Positions 1-10,509 of a stretch of DNA of 64,000 bases are shown here, piece after piece. How positions within the stretch are numbered: position 1 is the stretch's first letter; the number at the start of each line of letters is the position of its first letter. The DNA lies in assembly GCA_947179485.1 (NCBI GenBank), contig OX359245.1:23547067-23611066 (forward strand), in the 5' to 3' direction. The notes beneath the pieces were generated by a model. The model made no database searches. It was given only the letters and a program-made list of their open reading frames with translations, and was not told the origin of the DNA. The stretch comes from Allacma fusca. Its lineage: Eukaryota; Arthropoda; Collembola; Symphypleona; Sminthuridae. The position numbers and the translations under genes were made by a program.

Positions 1-2700
1 ATATCTGTATAATAACAGATTATTTACAAATAAAAATTGATTTACCCTAGAATCTTGTGTATTGTTTAGTGAAGTCTTATTTAGCGCACTTCGTATTATG
101 TATAGCCAGTATTGTAATGTATTCGGGATTAACGCCGCGCACGGCACTTGTCGGCCAACGCACCTACGCTGGGAACGTAATGTAAACAAATGGCGCTACG
201 CTGGGTACATACCTAGTGGAAGGATAGCGCAAGTTAGCGTGCGTCTGAAGGGATCCAGGGGCTCGTCTCGACTTACAGACGTCCTTGCTAATGTTAGATA
301 TAGGCAATAAGGTTAACGTCAGTTTCCGACATCCAGAGTTACCTTACTCTGCATGCTTAACCATACAGAAATATTGTGTCACTATGCAAATACTCATTAT
401 ACTTATTATTGATATTATTTCTATTGTAAAATATCTATTTTTATTGGCTACATTAATGTGTTATGATACGATGCTATGAAATTTTACTATGTATTAATTA
501 GTATAATATTTGGGATCACTCTCTCTTCACCGATCAAGACATCAACATTGTGTCTCATTTGTCTCCAGTTGTCCCTAAATTTTCACCTCTTTGGTTTTCT
601 TCGCGACCCTGAGAATATTCTCTTTTATCAATAATAATTACTACTTACGAGTTATTGTTGTTGAAAGTAATCCCTAATTATTAATATATTATATTACCTA
701 TAGTAATTCCTACATAAACCCTCAATTACTTTTAATAAACGTTACTCCTGATTCCTCTACTGAACTCCGGACCTCATCGCATTATCCCTTACTCTCGACT
801 TTCACAGTAGTCATTATAAGAGCATACCGTTAAAAGAGCGCTTTTGGAGTGCTTTTAGGGGTGCTCTTAAAGAGAGAGTGCCCTGAATTATGGTAAGTAT
901 GATTTACATTTTGCATGTCCTTGTGCCATATTCCTTAACATTTAAATGTTCGCTCAAATCTTACAACACCAATTCTGGATTGCTAATACTTCATATCATG
1001 GAAGCTTCCAAAAGACCAGCCTTGTGTGTATCCTTTAATTTAATATCGTTTCTCTTTAAATTATAATATTTATAGTAGTGGTTCTATGAATTGCTAACAA
1101 TTTTGTTTCAGATTGTAACGTATCCCTTATGGTCAATCTACCGTTCCAACTTTAGATCGCATTCATTTTCATTTTTATAGAGTTGTCAGCGGTGCAGCGT
1201 TTTCCAATATGTATTTTCAGATACACAAGTAGTTTTACTTTGATGCCCCGAAGTATTGCATATTTTCAGCTCCTCAACTTTGTGATTGTGAGCATGTGTT
1301 TTTATTTATTTTTAGCATTGCAAACAAATTGTATTTTGCATTAAAAATACTTTTCACCGAAATGACTTACCTCGAACTACGTAATTTCTAAGAAAAACGC
1401 AAAACATACGGTTAATACACACTACTCAAGCAGTAGATACATATACAACCCAGTATAATACTTAATTCGATTTAATTTGTTTCAGTTTGCAGTGCCAGAT
1501 TATTCAATAAACCGAATCAATGTTTTTCAAAAATGGACAATGACGGTGGTAGCAACCCCGGATCAAATTTTGTTTTCAAAATGTTTAATTTATTATAATT
1601 TAATTAATTAATTTTATTATTATTTCTTTTTAAATTCTTTTGTTTCTTGTTAAAAAATGTTCTTTTTAAACTGAGACAAATTTCAGGGAAAATGTAAAAT
1701 ATGCCGAGCTTGTGCATTCAGGGATGGCACGGAATTTTTAAAACGATATACAAAAGACTTGCCAGGAACTTATTTTAAATAGTCCACCTGGGTTCCAAGT
1801 GTCGAGAAACAAGTTTGAGGTCTCTTGAGACTGGGGTGCTCGAAACATTACCATACATTACTACTAATTTTAATTTAATTATTATTATATAGATAGATTG
1901 CATTATTCATCGGCACTGTATTGAATTTGTTTCCTGTATAACAGTGTTGATTTGCAAGCAAACGTTTTCAAATACCACTCAATACACGACTTTATAGTTT
2001 CTAGAAGTAAAATAAAACGAAGTACAAGGTAATTTAGTATTAAATTAGTACTACATTATGGACTTACTGCAGGTCACCATCCCCTGCCTGTAAATATACT
2101 GTTGTTTGTTGTTTCACTGTTTGCCTTCACCCGCTTGGTGGCAATTATTTAATTGGCACTGCAAAATAAACTGCAAAAATACATTATAACATTTCGCCGC
2201 CCGGCAATGTTAATACTCGGTCTTGGCGAGGTTTCACGAGATGCATGCCCGTATTCCCAAAGTTATTGTTAAGGCAACGTTTCAATCAAACTACAAGTAA
2301 ATTATGTAGAGGAAGGAAATTGCGTATGATCGAGGTCGTATATACGTGTACGACTACCATACATATTTAGAAATTTACGCTTAATGATAACTACATATTA
2401 GGAATGACCAATGTTTCTTTTCGTAAAGAAACAATGATCACTGTAGCGATTTTTATTATTGAAAATCTGCTGATTTGAGTAAATGGGAGACCCAACTGAA
2501 GAAATGTTGCCATCTTCAGTTGAACCTCCGAAAATAATGTAAATTAGGTTCGGGATAATTTTCTATATAAGCATATGTCCATAACCAAAGAATATTCACT
2601 CAACTACTACTATTTATACATTCTTTTGGATAAAGCCGTATCGCTTTATCACAGCCTGAAAATTAAGCTAATTTCTTTAATTAAATAAAATTATTTTAAA
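1..2700. other. AT-rich DNA with no recognisable gene
   Basis: I find no coding region or element with defined ends here. The DNA is AT-rich with short chance ORFs. The only structured item is the small foldback at 817-869, listed separately. A stretch at about 510-800 with an AATAAA near 735 has the feel of a retroviral-type LTR, but no partner copy is present in the window. Confidence 0.5.
817..869. repeat. short foldback (about 53 bp)
   Basis: The left arm TAAGAGCATACCGTTAAAAG faces the inverted right arm CTTTTAGGGGTGCTCTTA. The arms pair imperfectly around a GC-richer loop. It could be a very short MITE or a chance hairpin. No target duplication is evident. Confidence 0.4.
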
Positions 2701-2718
2701 TAAAAACGTAGCAGTCGC

Positions 2719-2726
2719 TATAAAAA
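2719..2726 (+). promoter_or_regulatory. candidate TATA box
   Basis: TATAAAAA lies 120 bp upstream of the ATG at 2839 and could drive that small reading frame. In AT-rich DNA such a motif is common by chance, so the assignment rests only on position. Confidence 0.25.
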
Positions 2727-2838
2727 CCGGAAAGTTGGAGCTGTATTGCTTTTACATTGTACTCGAGTAGAGAGCTTGCAAATATCTGCCCGGCTTACCA
2801 TAATAGCTTTGGAAGGCCCTTTAATCTCATACCCACTG

Positions 2839-3309
2839 ATGTACGCATTACTCCTGTGGACAATTTTGCTGACATTTAATACTAACTTTGCGGCACTATT
2901 AAGGAGATGTAGCTCACCTCATACCTCGTCGTTTGCATTTGAATGCAAACTTAAATTTCGTCCGCATTTCTTATATGATAGCGTAGTTAACATCATAGGT
3001 TCCAGCATAGCAAATGTGGGCAATACAAAATTTTATGTTGTTATTTTTAACGATAAGGAAACGTATTGTTTCAATTCGTTGGATATTTCCGGATCAAAAC
3101 AAGTGTTATTGGCCCAATGTAACTGGAAGAATACGTTTAGATGTTTTTGCTACCTTCTTGATATTTGTCCGAGAATTTCTCGTTATTATTATAATATATC
3201 CGACTATATTGAAGAGAAATTGTATGGCTTCGTTAATGATATTATTTATAGTTACGAAGACAAATTTAAGGGGAAAATATACCCATGCCATATGCGTGAA
3301 TATTATTAG
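2839..3309 (+). CDS. hypothetical small protein with signal-peptide-like N-terminus
   Basis: From the first ATG this frame encodes 156 residues; the frame is open upstream, but without an ATG. The start MYALLLWTILLTFNTNFA is short and hydrophobic, ending in small residues, as in a secretory signal peptide. The rest contains roughly a dozen cysteines and many aromatic residues. A TATA-like box sits 120 bp upstream, but no AATAAA follows closely. I recognise no family. A frame this long is unlikely but not impossible by chance in 64 kb of AT-rich DNA, so it may be a secreted protein, one exon of a larger gene, or a chance frame. Confidence 0.3.
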   Translation: MYALLLWTILLTFNTNFAALLRRCSSPHTSSFAFECKLKFRPHFLYDSVVNIIGSSIANVGNTKFYVVIFNDKETYCFNSLDISGSKQVLLAQCNWKNTFRCFCYLLDICPRISRYYYNISDYIEEKLYGFVNDIIYSYEDKFKGKIYPCHMREYY

Positions 3310-3856
3310 ACAAAAATGTCGAGAAAATAATTGAGTACATAATCAAATCAATATCTACCACAGTACCGTTAGTAACCGAATATCACAGTTCAACACGAAA
3401 CGATTGCAATAGTTTACCAGGGGAGGATTCAAGTAGTATAACAGGTGATCTGACGGATGTACGAGATTTGCATTTCCCACACGTACTGCCGGTCCCACAG
3501 AATGACGCCCAAGTCTTGCATTTTGTACACTCAGCCAAGCGATTGGAAGTAGCTCCGCATATACAGTTCTAGCGTGTAATAGAAATTGATGTTGTTTTTG
3601 GAAAATATTTGCGGTCACTAGCAAACGTTGGCTCTTGAGATACATATGCAGGGGGTGTTACAACCTCATATGAACAGTTTGGTGGTGTTAAAACCTCGTG
3701 GTGTTGTTGACGTTCTACTAAACATTGTACTGCAAGAAATATCTAGAGCACAGCGTGCCTCTATAAAAAGGAAACATTATTATAAACAATGACAATTTTG
3801 GGCTTGACTATAATAAAGTAACACTGAAGTAAAATGTAGTAGCTAAGAAAACAAAC
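3310..3856. other. no gene recognised
   Basis: This stretch lies between the small reading frame and the PHD exon. I see no domain, repeat or RNA gene in it. Confidence 0.4.
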
Positions 3857-4114
3857 CAGGAAAACTGTCCTTCCAATCTTCAAACATGAGGCGCACATCC
3901 ACAAATCATCTACGCGTATAGCATTCACATCAACGTTGATACAAATACCATGAAACCAGTATTTGCAAGCACTGCATTCAACCATTGTAGGGTAATCGTC
4001 ATCGAAGGTTCTCTTGCAAATCCAAAATTTCTGCCCCTTTGTCTTAGGAGTTGACGCCAAAACAGGAGTAACATCTTGAAACAACTCGTGACCAATTATG
4101 CGTCGAAAGATATC
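3857..4114 (-). pseudogene. degenerate PHD-finger exon
   Basis: Read on the minus strand, this stretch encodes a recognisable PHD zinc finger. It has an ICKR start, a CxxC pair in ECSAC, a WFHGIC core and a final WMCASC. A polypyrimidine tract and CAG acceptor precede the exon at 4115-4120, and a weak CTG|GTTTGT donor follows near 3856, so it looks like one exon of a host gene. PHD fingers bind histone H3 tails in chromatin proteins. The first zinc ligand is missing: the residue that should begin the first CxxC pair is Trp in FWIC. No matching flanking exons are evident. It may be a relic, or a retrotransposon-borne finger, since the CR1 elements in this window also carry PHD fingers. Confidence 0.45.
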
Positions 4115-4130
4115 CTGGTAAAAAAGAATG

Positions 4131-4375
4131 AAAATGTTATTTTGCACCAATAAAAAGAAAATATGAAAATGTTATTTTGCACCAATAAAAAGAAAATATG
4201 AAAATGTTATTTTGCACCAATAAAAAGAAAATATGAAAATTTTATTTTGCACCAATAAAAAGAAAATATGAGAATGTTATTTTGCACCAATAAAAAGAAA
4301 ATATGAAAATGTTATTTTGCACCAATAAAAAGAAAATATGAAAATGTTATTTTGCACCAATAAAAAGAAAATATG
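4131..4375. repeat. tandem repeat, seven exact-length 35-bp units
   Basis: Seven head-to-tail 35-bp units begin at 4131, 4166, 4201, 4236, 4271, 4306 and 4341. Each starts AAAATGTTAT and ends AAAAGAAAATATG. They differ by only one or two substitutions, so the array is young. It begins just upstream (minus sense) of the PHD exon acceptor. There are no spacers, so it is a minisatellite. Confidence 0.95.
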
Positions 4376-4436
4376 AAATACAAATTTGTTTTATTTCCAC
4401 ACCTTAATATTCCGCCTATTTACACGAAAAACCGTT

Positions 4437-4720
4437 CATAACCAGAAGCGATCAACCCTCTGTATCAAACCGCGTCCAAAAACATGCAAAGCTAACTGCT
4501 GCCACAACGATGTTACATCGCCGTAATCTTCACCTAACCAGCAATCTAAATTATGGAAAATCCCAGCCATTCCGAACGCAAACTGCTCAGGGGTAATTCC
4601 CTTCCAACGGGCATCTCGACGTTATCCGAAAGTGTTCGTACGCAATATGGACAAACTGGATAGGTTGCAAAAAGAACGTTAAGCTTTATTAAGTTGGAAT
4701 TTTCTAAAAACCTCAGATGT
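4437..4720 (-). pseudogene. unidentified frameshifted coding remnant
   Basis: On the minus strand, about 60 codons from roughly 4622 down to a TGA at 4437-4439 read as protein-like sequence rich in Trp, Gly and Phe (for example GITPEQFAFGMAGIFHNLD). Just upstream a second frame reads TYPVCPYCVRTLSDNVEMP and breaks off where the first becomes convincing, which suggests one frameshift. I do not recognise the family. It may be a transposon or an endogenous viral protein remnant. It lacks an ATG and is overlapped upstream by the 165-bp satellite. Confidence 0.35.
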
Positions 4721-6105
4721 TCACCTTCAGCACGCGTTGTTCTTTAGAATGGTGTTACTGTTAGTAATTAGCTTAAAGACTGGCCGAGTAAAGTGTACCC
4801 AACCATGATACCTCAAGCCAAGTCAAAAACATTAAATTCTGTGGAAATTCTAATTGTTAGAATTTTGGAGAAACGTCAGATGTTCTCCCTCAGCACGAGT
4901 TGCTCTTTCCATTGGAACTGCTGCTTAGTGATTAGGTTGAAGATTGGTCGAGTAAAGTGTACCCAACCATTAAACCTCAAGCCAAGTCAAAAATATTAAA
5001 TTCCACAAAAACTCTAATTAATGGAATTTTCCAATAACCTCCAATGTTAAATGTGAGCATTAGTTGTGTTTTCCATTGGTAAACCCCTGGTTCATTCGCT
5101 TGAAGATGGGCCGAGCTAGTGCATCTCATTTGTTCAAAACAGTCGAACCTGAACCTGAACCTGGACCCAAACTTTGGGTACCTCAAAAGTGTGAACCTGT
5201 ACCTGAAAATGTACCCATTTAACAGGTTAAAATATTTCGATCCTGAACCTGACCCAATTGCATTTTTGTAGTACCCGCACCTGATTAGTACCTGAACCCG
5301 AAAAAGTACCCAAAAGACGACCTGAACCCGGGTATTTTTGAACCGGACCTGAACATGTTTGGGTACTTGAGAATCCGAACTTTTTTAAAATTTTATCTTG
5401 TATTAAAGTAGAAATATTACAAAATATATTTAAAATGAATAAGAATGCAAGTTCTCTGGTTGCTGGGACACCCTGCCATTGCTTTTGCGATAGAAATCAT
5501 ATTGGAAGCTTGAAATTCTCCGGCCTTTAACCTTCAATTAATGAACCCAAACATTTCAGGTCTTTTGTGATCAGGTTCAGGTCTTTCATGTGTTACACCT
5601 GGTCCTGACAGGTAAAATCAAAACGGGTTTTTCTCTGTGCCTGGTCCTGAACCTGTACCCAATTTCACGGGTAAAAAATATTGTACCCAGAAAGGACCCA
5701 AACTTATTGGGTCCAAAATACTTGCACCCATACTGAACCTGAACCTGGACCTGAACCCAAATACCCGGGTGCGACCTGAACCCATGCGATGCACTAGGCC
5801 GAGCATACTGTACCCAAATATGATACCTTAAGCCAAGTCGAAAACATTAAATTCAACCGAAAATCTATTTATTAGAATTTACAGAAACCTCAGATGTTCA
5901 CCTCCAGCATGAGTTGCTCTTTTCATTGGTACTACTGCTTAGTGATTAGTTCGAAGATTGGCGGAGTAAAGTGTACCCAACTATGATACCTCAAACCAAG
6001 TCGAAAATATTAAATTCCGTGGAAATTCTAATTGTTGGAATTTTGGAGAAACCTCAGATATTTACCTTCAGCAGGAGTTGCTGGTTCCATTGGTACTACT
6101 GCGAG
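4680..6105. repeat. tandem satellite, ~165-bp unit, about 4.6 copies, split by a hAT element
   Basis: Diverged head-to-tail units share the blocks GTAAAGTGTACCCAAC, ATACCTCAAGCCAAGTC, CCTCAGATGTTCACC and TTCCATTGG. Full units begin near 4767, 4931, 5095 and 5943, with a partial unit before the first. The third unit is interrupted by the hAT element at 5117-5796; without it the spacing is regular. Confidence 0.85.
5117..5796. mobile_element. non-autonomous hAT element with GAACCTG stutter
   Basis: Both ends are visible. The left end reads TAGTGCATCTCATTTGTTCA and the inverted right end TAGTGCATCGCATGGGTTCA. The 680-bp body is flanked by the 8-bp duplication GGCCGAGC at 5109-5116 and 5797-5804, the length typical of hAT transposition. 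The interior has no transposase. Long stretches are the hexamer-like motif GAACCTG or GACCTGAACCC, stuttered on both strands. It lies inside one unit of the 165-bp satellite, and its removal restores that unit. Confidence 0.9.
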
Positions 6106-6712
6106 AGAAACTCACTGGGAGAGAATGCAAGAGAAAGAGAGGTTAAATAATTGTATAAAGGATTAAAGCAAAATTAAATTAAAAAATCATTTTACCGTAT
6201 GTTATTCTACGTTATTTTTACTAGGGTTGTGCTATTATTAGGCTATTGTATACAACTATTTACTGCTTTCCCTATTTAAATTTGTCTCGCTGAGCCAGCA
6301 ATTGCTTACTGTGCAGTGCGCGTTAATTGTAAGACTAACAAGTGGTTTCAAAAAGCTAGTTGGCAATTCATCATCAACAAATTATGGTACAACGATCCAG
6401 TCCACTAAAGTTCTCTTCCAAACTCAATATTTGGATATACACCAGGAATTTAACTAATCGCTTGATCAACTTAATACCAACCAACATTGTTATAAATCTT
6501 GCTGTTGAATCACTGTATGGTGCTTCACCCCTTAGTGGATCTTTGATTTTTTATGTTATTACAATTTGTATATATCTCAGTTGTACCGTAATAATGTAAC
6601 CGAAACCTCAGACACTGGACGCACTGATAATTTAAAATAGGAAAAGTGAAAGGAATTTATATTTGCGCAACATTTTTCCATTGCTATTGTTACTAAAGTC
6701 CATGGTTCCTAC
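6106..6712. other. no gene recognised
   Basis: Unique AT-rich DNA between the satellite and the next hAT element. A short 79-codon frame at 6360-6599 has no recognisable domain. Confidence 0.4.
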
Positions 6713-6720
6713 AAATCAAT

Positions 6721-7753
6721 CAGAGCTGTTTTCAAGTCCATGTCTGTCTTGGCTCATTCAAGTCAAGTCCCAAGTCCAAGCCATGTGCACGCAAATTTTG
6801 ACTTGAAATTTCAAGTAGGAGGGTCAATTCCGTAACGAAATTTGAACACGAACTCATGTTCAAGTCTATTCAAGTCCATGTTCTTCTAAAAGACTTGATA
6901 ACCAAGTCTATTTTATGTTCAAGTCAAACGACATGACGTGACTTGAGAAATGACTTGACTCCTCAAGTTCAATTCCCATGTCTAAACGAGCAGTTGACGT
7001 TTACTCACGTGTTGCAAATTCCTACAGAAATCGCACTCCCTACTGTCGTTGCAGTGATGGTTGCACATGTTTTAAATCTTTCCCAACCTGAGAAACATTG
7101 ACTAAGATTCGCATGAACCATCAAGGAGCCCTAAACCTTCGAGAAAGCGTTTTTTATTATACGTTTGTCTGTCGTTAAAAGTGTAGTGTTAGGATTGACA
7201 AACATTAATGGACAATTTAAGTGTCTTCAACTATAGTTCCAATGGAATTCTTGTTTTCAATGGAAACCGGTCTTTTAACCCAAAGGAGACTATCAAGAAT
7301 GATGGATGAAGCTATTCAGCTGTGCATGAAAATAGTTAGATGCATGGCTAAGATTAAAATCCCATTTGCAGCATTTTGATCAAGTTCGAGCTAAAAAAGT
7401 TTTAGGAGATACGGATGACTGAATTGCATAATATTTTTTAATACTCGTTAATATATTTAAACGTTATTTGGTACTTTGGTAATTTAATGATTAACAACAT
7501 GATTAAATACAACTTGATTGATCCCATGTTCAAGTCATGATCAAGTCACTTCATTTTAAACCACACATTCCAAGTCCTATTCATGTCCAAGTCATGTAAA
7601 AAATGACGTGAAGGGATCTGATTTGAAAATTCATGTTCAAGTCTCAAGTCAAAATATCAAGTCCAGGTTGAACATATTTTTGGACGTGATATTCAATTCC
7701 AAGTCAAGTCCATGGTCGGGTCAGCGTAAAGACATGACTTGAAAACAGCTCTG
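6721..7753. mobile_element. non-autonomous hAT element with CAAGTC stutter
   Basis: The termini are an 18-bp perfect inverted repeat, CAGAGCTGTTTTCAAGTC. The 1033-bp element is flanked by an exact AAATCAAT duplication at 6713-6720 and 7754-7761. The CAGAG start and 8-bp duplication are canonical for hAT. Both subterminal thirds (about 6735-6990 and 7515-7745) are stuttered CAAGTC, CAAGTCC and TCAAGTCA, with the reverse complement also present. A central stretch of about 500 bp is non-repetitive and non-coding. The termini are closely related to those of the 14112-15315 element. Confidence 0.95.
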
Positions 7754-7761
7754 AAATCAAT

Positions 7762-8170
7762 CCTTAATTCCTAATGATATTTTAGGGGATATAAAGACCA
7801 AATGTTTGGATGTATAAAGACTTGTAATTAAAAAATAGTGAGCAAATAACTTTAACTGTGAGCAATACAAATTCTGAGAATTTATCTGACGTTATATATA
7901 AAAACTGTTGCAATAAGTACGTTCAATTCCATTAGCTTTTTCCTAATAAGAATCCCACACTTATGTGTACAAAGTTCAGTCATTAAAATTCTCTTCTCCT
8001 CAAATTCGTCAGTGCTGTAATCGAACGTAGTTTTTCTCACTACCAGACTTAATTTAATCGAAATTTGATGATTTATGTCTAATGTTTATAATAATTATGA
8101 TTAGCGCTTTTAAGTGATAATCTAAAATTGCGTAATATTGCAAGCTTCCAGTATGCTGCAAGCAGTTGGT
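7762..8170. other. no gene recognised
   Basis: Unique AT-rich DNA between a hAT element and the foldback region. I see no domain or element ends. Confidence 0.4.
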
Positions 8171-8171
8171 A

Positions 8172-8262
8172 TATGCCGAGAAGCGAGCTGAGCGAGCTGA
8201 AAAGGGTCTCCTCTGCAACAGAGTTTCAGCCCGCTGTGCTTCTCGGCTTGTGTATACCACTG
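8172..8262. repeat. hairpin
   Basis: GTATATGCCGAGAAGC on the left pairs with GCTTCTCGGCTTGTGTATAC on the right around a GC-richer loop containing GAGCTGAGCGAGCTG. It stands immediately before the 343-bp MITE. It may be a relic of a related foldback element. Confidence 0.6.
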
Positions 8263-8292
8263 ACCTACTTGGCTATGTAGTGAAATAATATA

Positions 8293-8635
8293 GTACTGTC
8301 GAGTCAAGCCAGACTGATACTTTACCAATTAAGGACAGGTGTGTTACGCACGCCTCTCTTGCCTGCGATTGGCCGATAATTTTTCATGCGTTTCAGCGCG
8401 AAATAAAAGGATGTATGCATATGCAATGTAAATATCTTGCAACATGATTACGAAATTGAAACTCAATGGTTCACTCACTCATTACAAATACAGAGTCAAT
8501 CTATGGTTGACAAGTAAACGATGGTTGACAGTCACTCTATGGTAACTAGCATAAGCCTATCGGAGGCAAGAGAGGCGTGCGTAACACACCTGCCCTTAAC
8601 TGGTAAAGTATCAGCCTGGCTTGACTCGACAGTAC
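8293..8635. mobile_element. foldback MITE with about 80-bp inverted arms
   Basis: The outer 18 bp, GTACTGTCGAGTCAAGCC, are perfectly inverted at the two ends. Similarity continues for about 80 bp (8293-8372 against 8556-8635) with few mismatches, including a CACGCCTCTCTTGCC block. The 343-bp element is flanked by ATA on both sides, too short to fix a superfamily. No coding capacity. Confidence 0.8.
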
Positions 8636-8774
8636 ATAGCGGCTTGCTACACAGTGAAATCAGCCGCGAAGGTTTGAATTGTAAAGCCAAAGCCGCGAAA
8701 GTTTAAATCAACGGACAGGTCGAGACCAATAATAATAAAAAATATAACAAGAAACAATTGGAACTATTTGGCAT

Positions 8775-8930
8775 AAGGTACTGGTTCTCTAGTCTAGTCG
8801 TTAATAGGAAGCGAAATGAATAGACTCGAATAGACTAGCGATATGCGAAGTTTAGAAGGACTAGACTAGAATAGACTAGTCAAGTAAGGAAAACACGTAG
8901 AATAGAATAGACTTGACTAGGAAAATATAC
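8775..8930. repeat. degenerate GAATAGACTAG array
   Basis: The motif GAATAGACTAG and its variants are stuttered about ten times on both strands. A second array of the same motif lies at 15510-15705 in the same orientation. I could not find inverted termini or a target duplication, so these are arrays rather than proven elements. Confidence 0.6.
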
Positions 8931-9269
8931 CTATTACTGCTCACAGATTTCGTACAAATTAGGCTGCATAGTGCGAGCTCTAGCACTCGTTTTCACAAAA
9001 AATACTCCGTATTCTTTTGTCATAAATATGCACACGACCTTTACGCGTGGAAACGAATGGGTATCCTTGAATCTTGCACTCCAGCAGCAGCTAGAAAGTA
9101 GTATTTCGTCGTTGAGGCTGACTGTGAGTAAACTAGTTTCAGTTATGACTGAAAGCAAAATTGAATACACGCTGTACACATATATTTATTATTTATATGT
9201 AGACCATTGTACTTTTCGTGAAACCTGTTGGAAATAATTTTACTTGTAATCAAAACACGTGTAATTCAT

Positions 9270-10125
9270 TTTAGCACTTTACCTAAGACTGGCTCAGTCC
9301 ATTTATAACTTTTTACAAGTATAGTATAGCTTTTTAAACAAAAATAAAAATATTGCCGTGTATGAAGACATTTTTTTACATTTACGTTTTAGGATCAAAT
9401 TTGCTTTAGTAGCTCCTTTTTAGTTTTGATAAAAGTTGGTACACATGCAATATATCAGTAGTAGATAACGAAACATTGGCAAACAATTTACAACGAATCT
9501 CTAGTTCCCGAGATATGAGTGGTCAAAGGTCACATTTGTTATTAAAGCATAATTTTTGGATTTAGCTAACAAAAACTAACCTGATCGTTAGAAATTGAAT
9601 ATCAACTTGGTGAGCATAATCTAATAGATATAACTTCAAAATAATTTTATCAGTAAAATTCAAGTCCGGAATTGGAAATTTTCGGTTCAGTTCAATTCAG
9701 TTCAGAATTTTGAATTGAACTGAATTGGAAAAAACTGAACTGAATTGAAAATCTAGTTTCCATTTAGTTCATCATGTGAATTGAAATGAAATGGAAAAAC
9801 TTAAATGAATTAAACCGTTTCGACCACTAGGTGAAACCGGTTGAAGATGGGTTTGCTTTAAAGCGAAAGAGCATATAATTCATTTGAGTTCTTCACCACG
9901 ACTAGACCACCCCGTTTATAACTATTTTTACAAGTATTTTATAGCTCTTTCAGCAAAAAGGTAAATATTACCACATGAACGGATGATTATTTAAGGTTAT
10001 CATTTGAGAACATGTTAACTTTCGTAGCTCCTCACTTATTTTGATAAAAATTGATACACATGCAATATTTCTGTAGCAAATTACGAAACTGAAAGAATTT
10101 TTGCCAGCAAATATCTAGTTTCAGT
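9270..10125. repeat. diverged direct duplication of about 240 bp
   Basis: The stretch from about 9270 to 9520 recurs at about 9889-10125. Shared blocks include TTTATAACT, TTTACAAGTAT, TAGTAGCTCC or CGTAGCTCC, TTTTGATAAAA and TACACATGCAATAT. The copies are well diverged. A degenerate GGTTCAGTTCAATTC array lies between them. The ends of a parent element are not visible. Confidence 0.6.
9661..9835. repeat. degenerate TTCAGTTCAATTC array, one hAT-like end
   Basis: The motif TTCAGTTCAATTCAGTTC and its complement are stuttered over about 170 bp. The right end, read in reverse, is TAGTGGTCGAAACGG, closely matching the TAGTGGTCGGAACG terminus of the element at 61700-62791. The left end and target duplication could not be found, so it may be a truncated relative. 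Confidence 0.55.
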
Positions 10126-10189
10126 ATTTTAATCTGCTATTGAAATATTGCGTGTGTACCAATTTGTATTTACACCCATTGCATTAATA

Positions 10190-10500
10190 TCTGATTATGC
10201 GGTAGCGTGACTAAACGTACGTAGATATTAACGACAATAATTGAATAGGAAAGATTATCGTTTATTCCAAGAAAGCCGAATGTGAAGTAACGGAGAGAGA
10301 GAGTAAGAGTAGATAGTGAGTGAGACGCTACTGAGGTAGCAGAAGGAAGGAATCCTTTATATACGGGCACGAGAGTGTGTCTCAGCCTGGCAAAGGTAAC
10401 GGCTGCAGAAGGATTAGGTTGGAACAGGATGATTCCAGTTCAGGCAGGTTGAGGCAAGAATGAACAGGTTTATTCTGGTTAGGACAGGTATGAAGTGTAA
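10190..10500 (-). mobile_element. solo LTR or LTR fragment
   Basis: Reverse-complemented, this stretch aligns with 58150-58420. Shared blocks include TTCGGCTTTC, GGAATAAA, CCTATTCAATTA and GTTAATATC. It contains a TATATAAAGG promoter-like box (minus strand, near 10352) and an AATAAA poly(A) signal at the expected later position, as in a retroviral-type LTR. No gag or pol lies beside it. Exact TG/CA ends are not resolved. Confidence 0.55.
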
Positions 10501-10509
10501 CGGAAGAAA

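Noticed and set aside
510-800. LTR-like stretch with AATAAA
   Set aside because: No second copy, no TG/CA ends, no primer-binding site and no neighbouring gag were found.
4131-4375. CRISPR-like array
   Set aside because: Units are contiguous with no spacers, and the context is eukaryotic. It is a minisatellite.
6360-6599. 79-codon reading frame as a gene
   Set aside because: It has no domain, no splice context and no regulatory signal, and its length is common by chance here.
9661-9835. Complete hAT element
   Set aside because: Only the right end resembles a hAT terminus. No left end or duplication was found.
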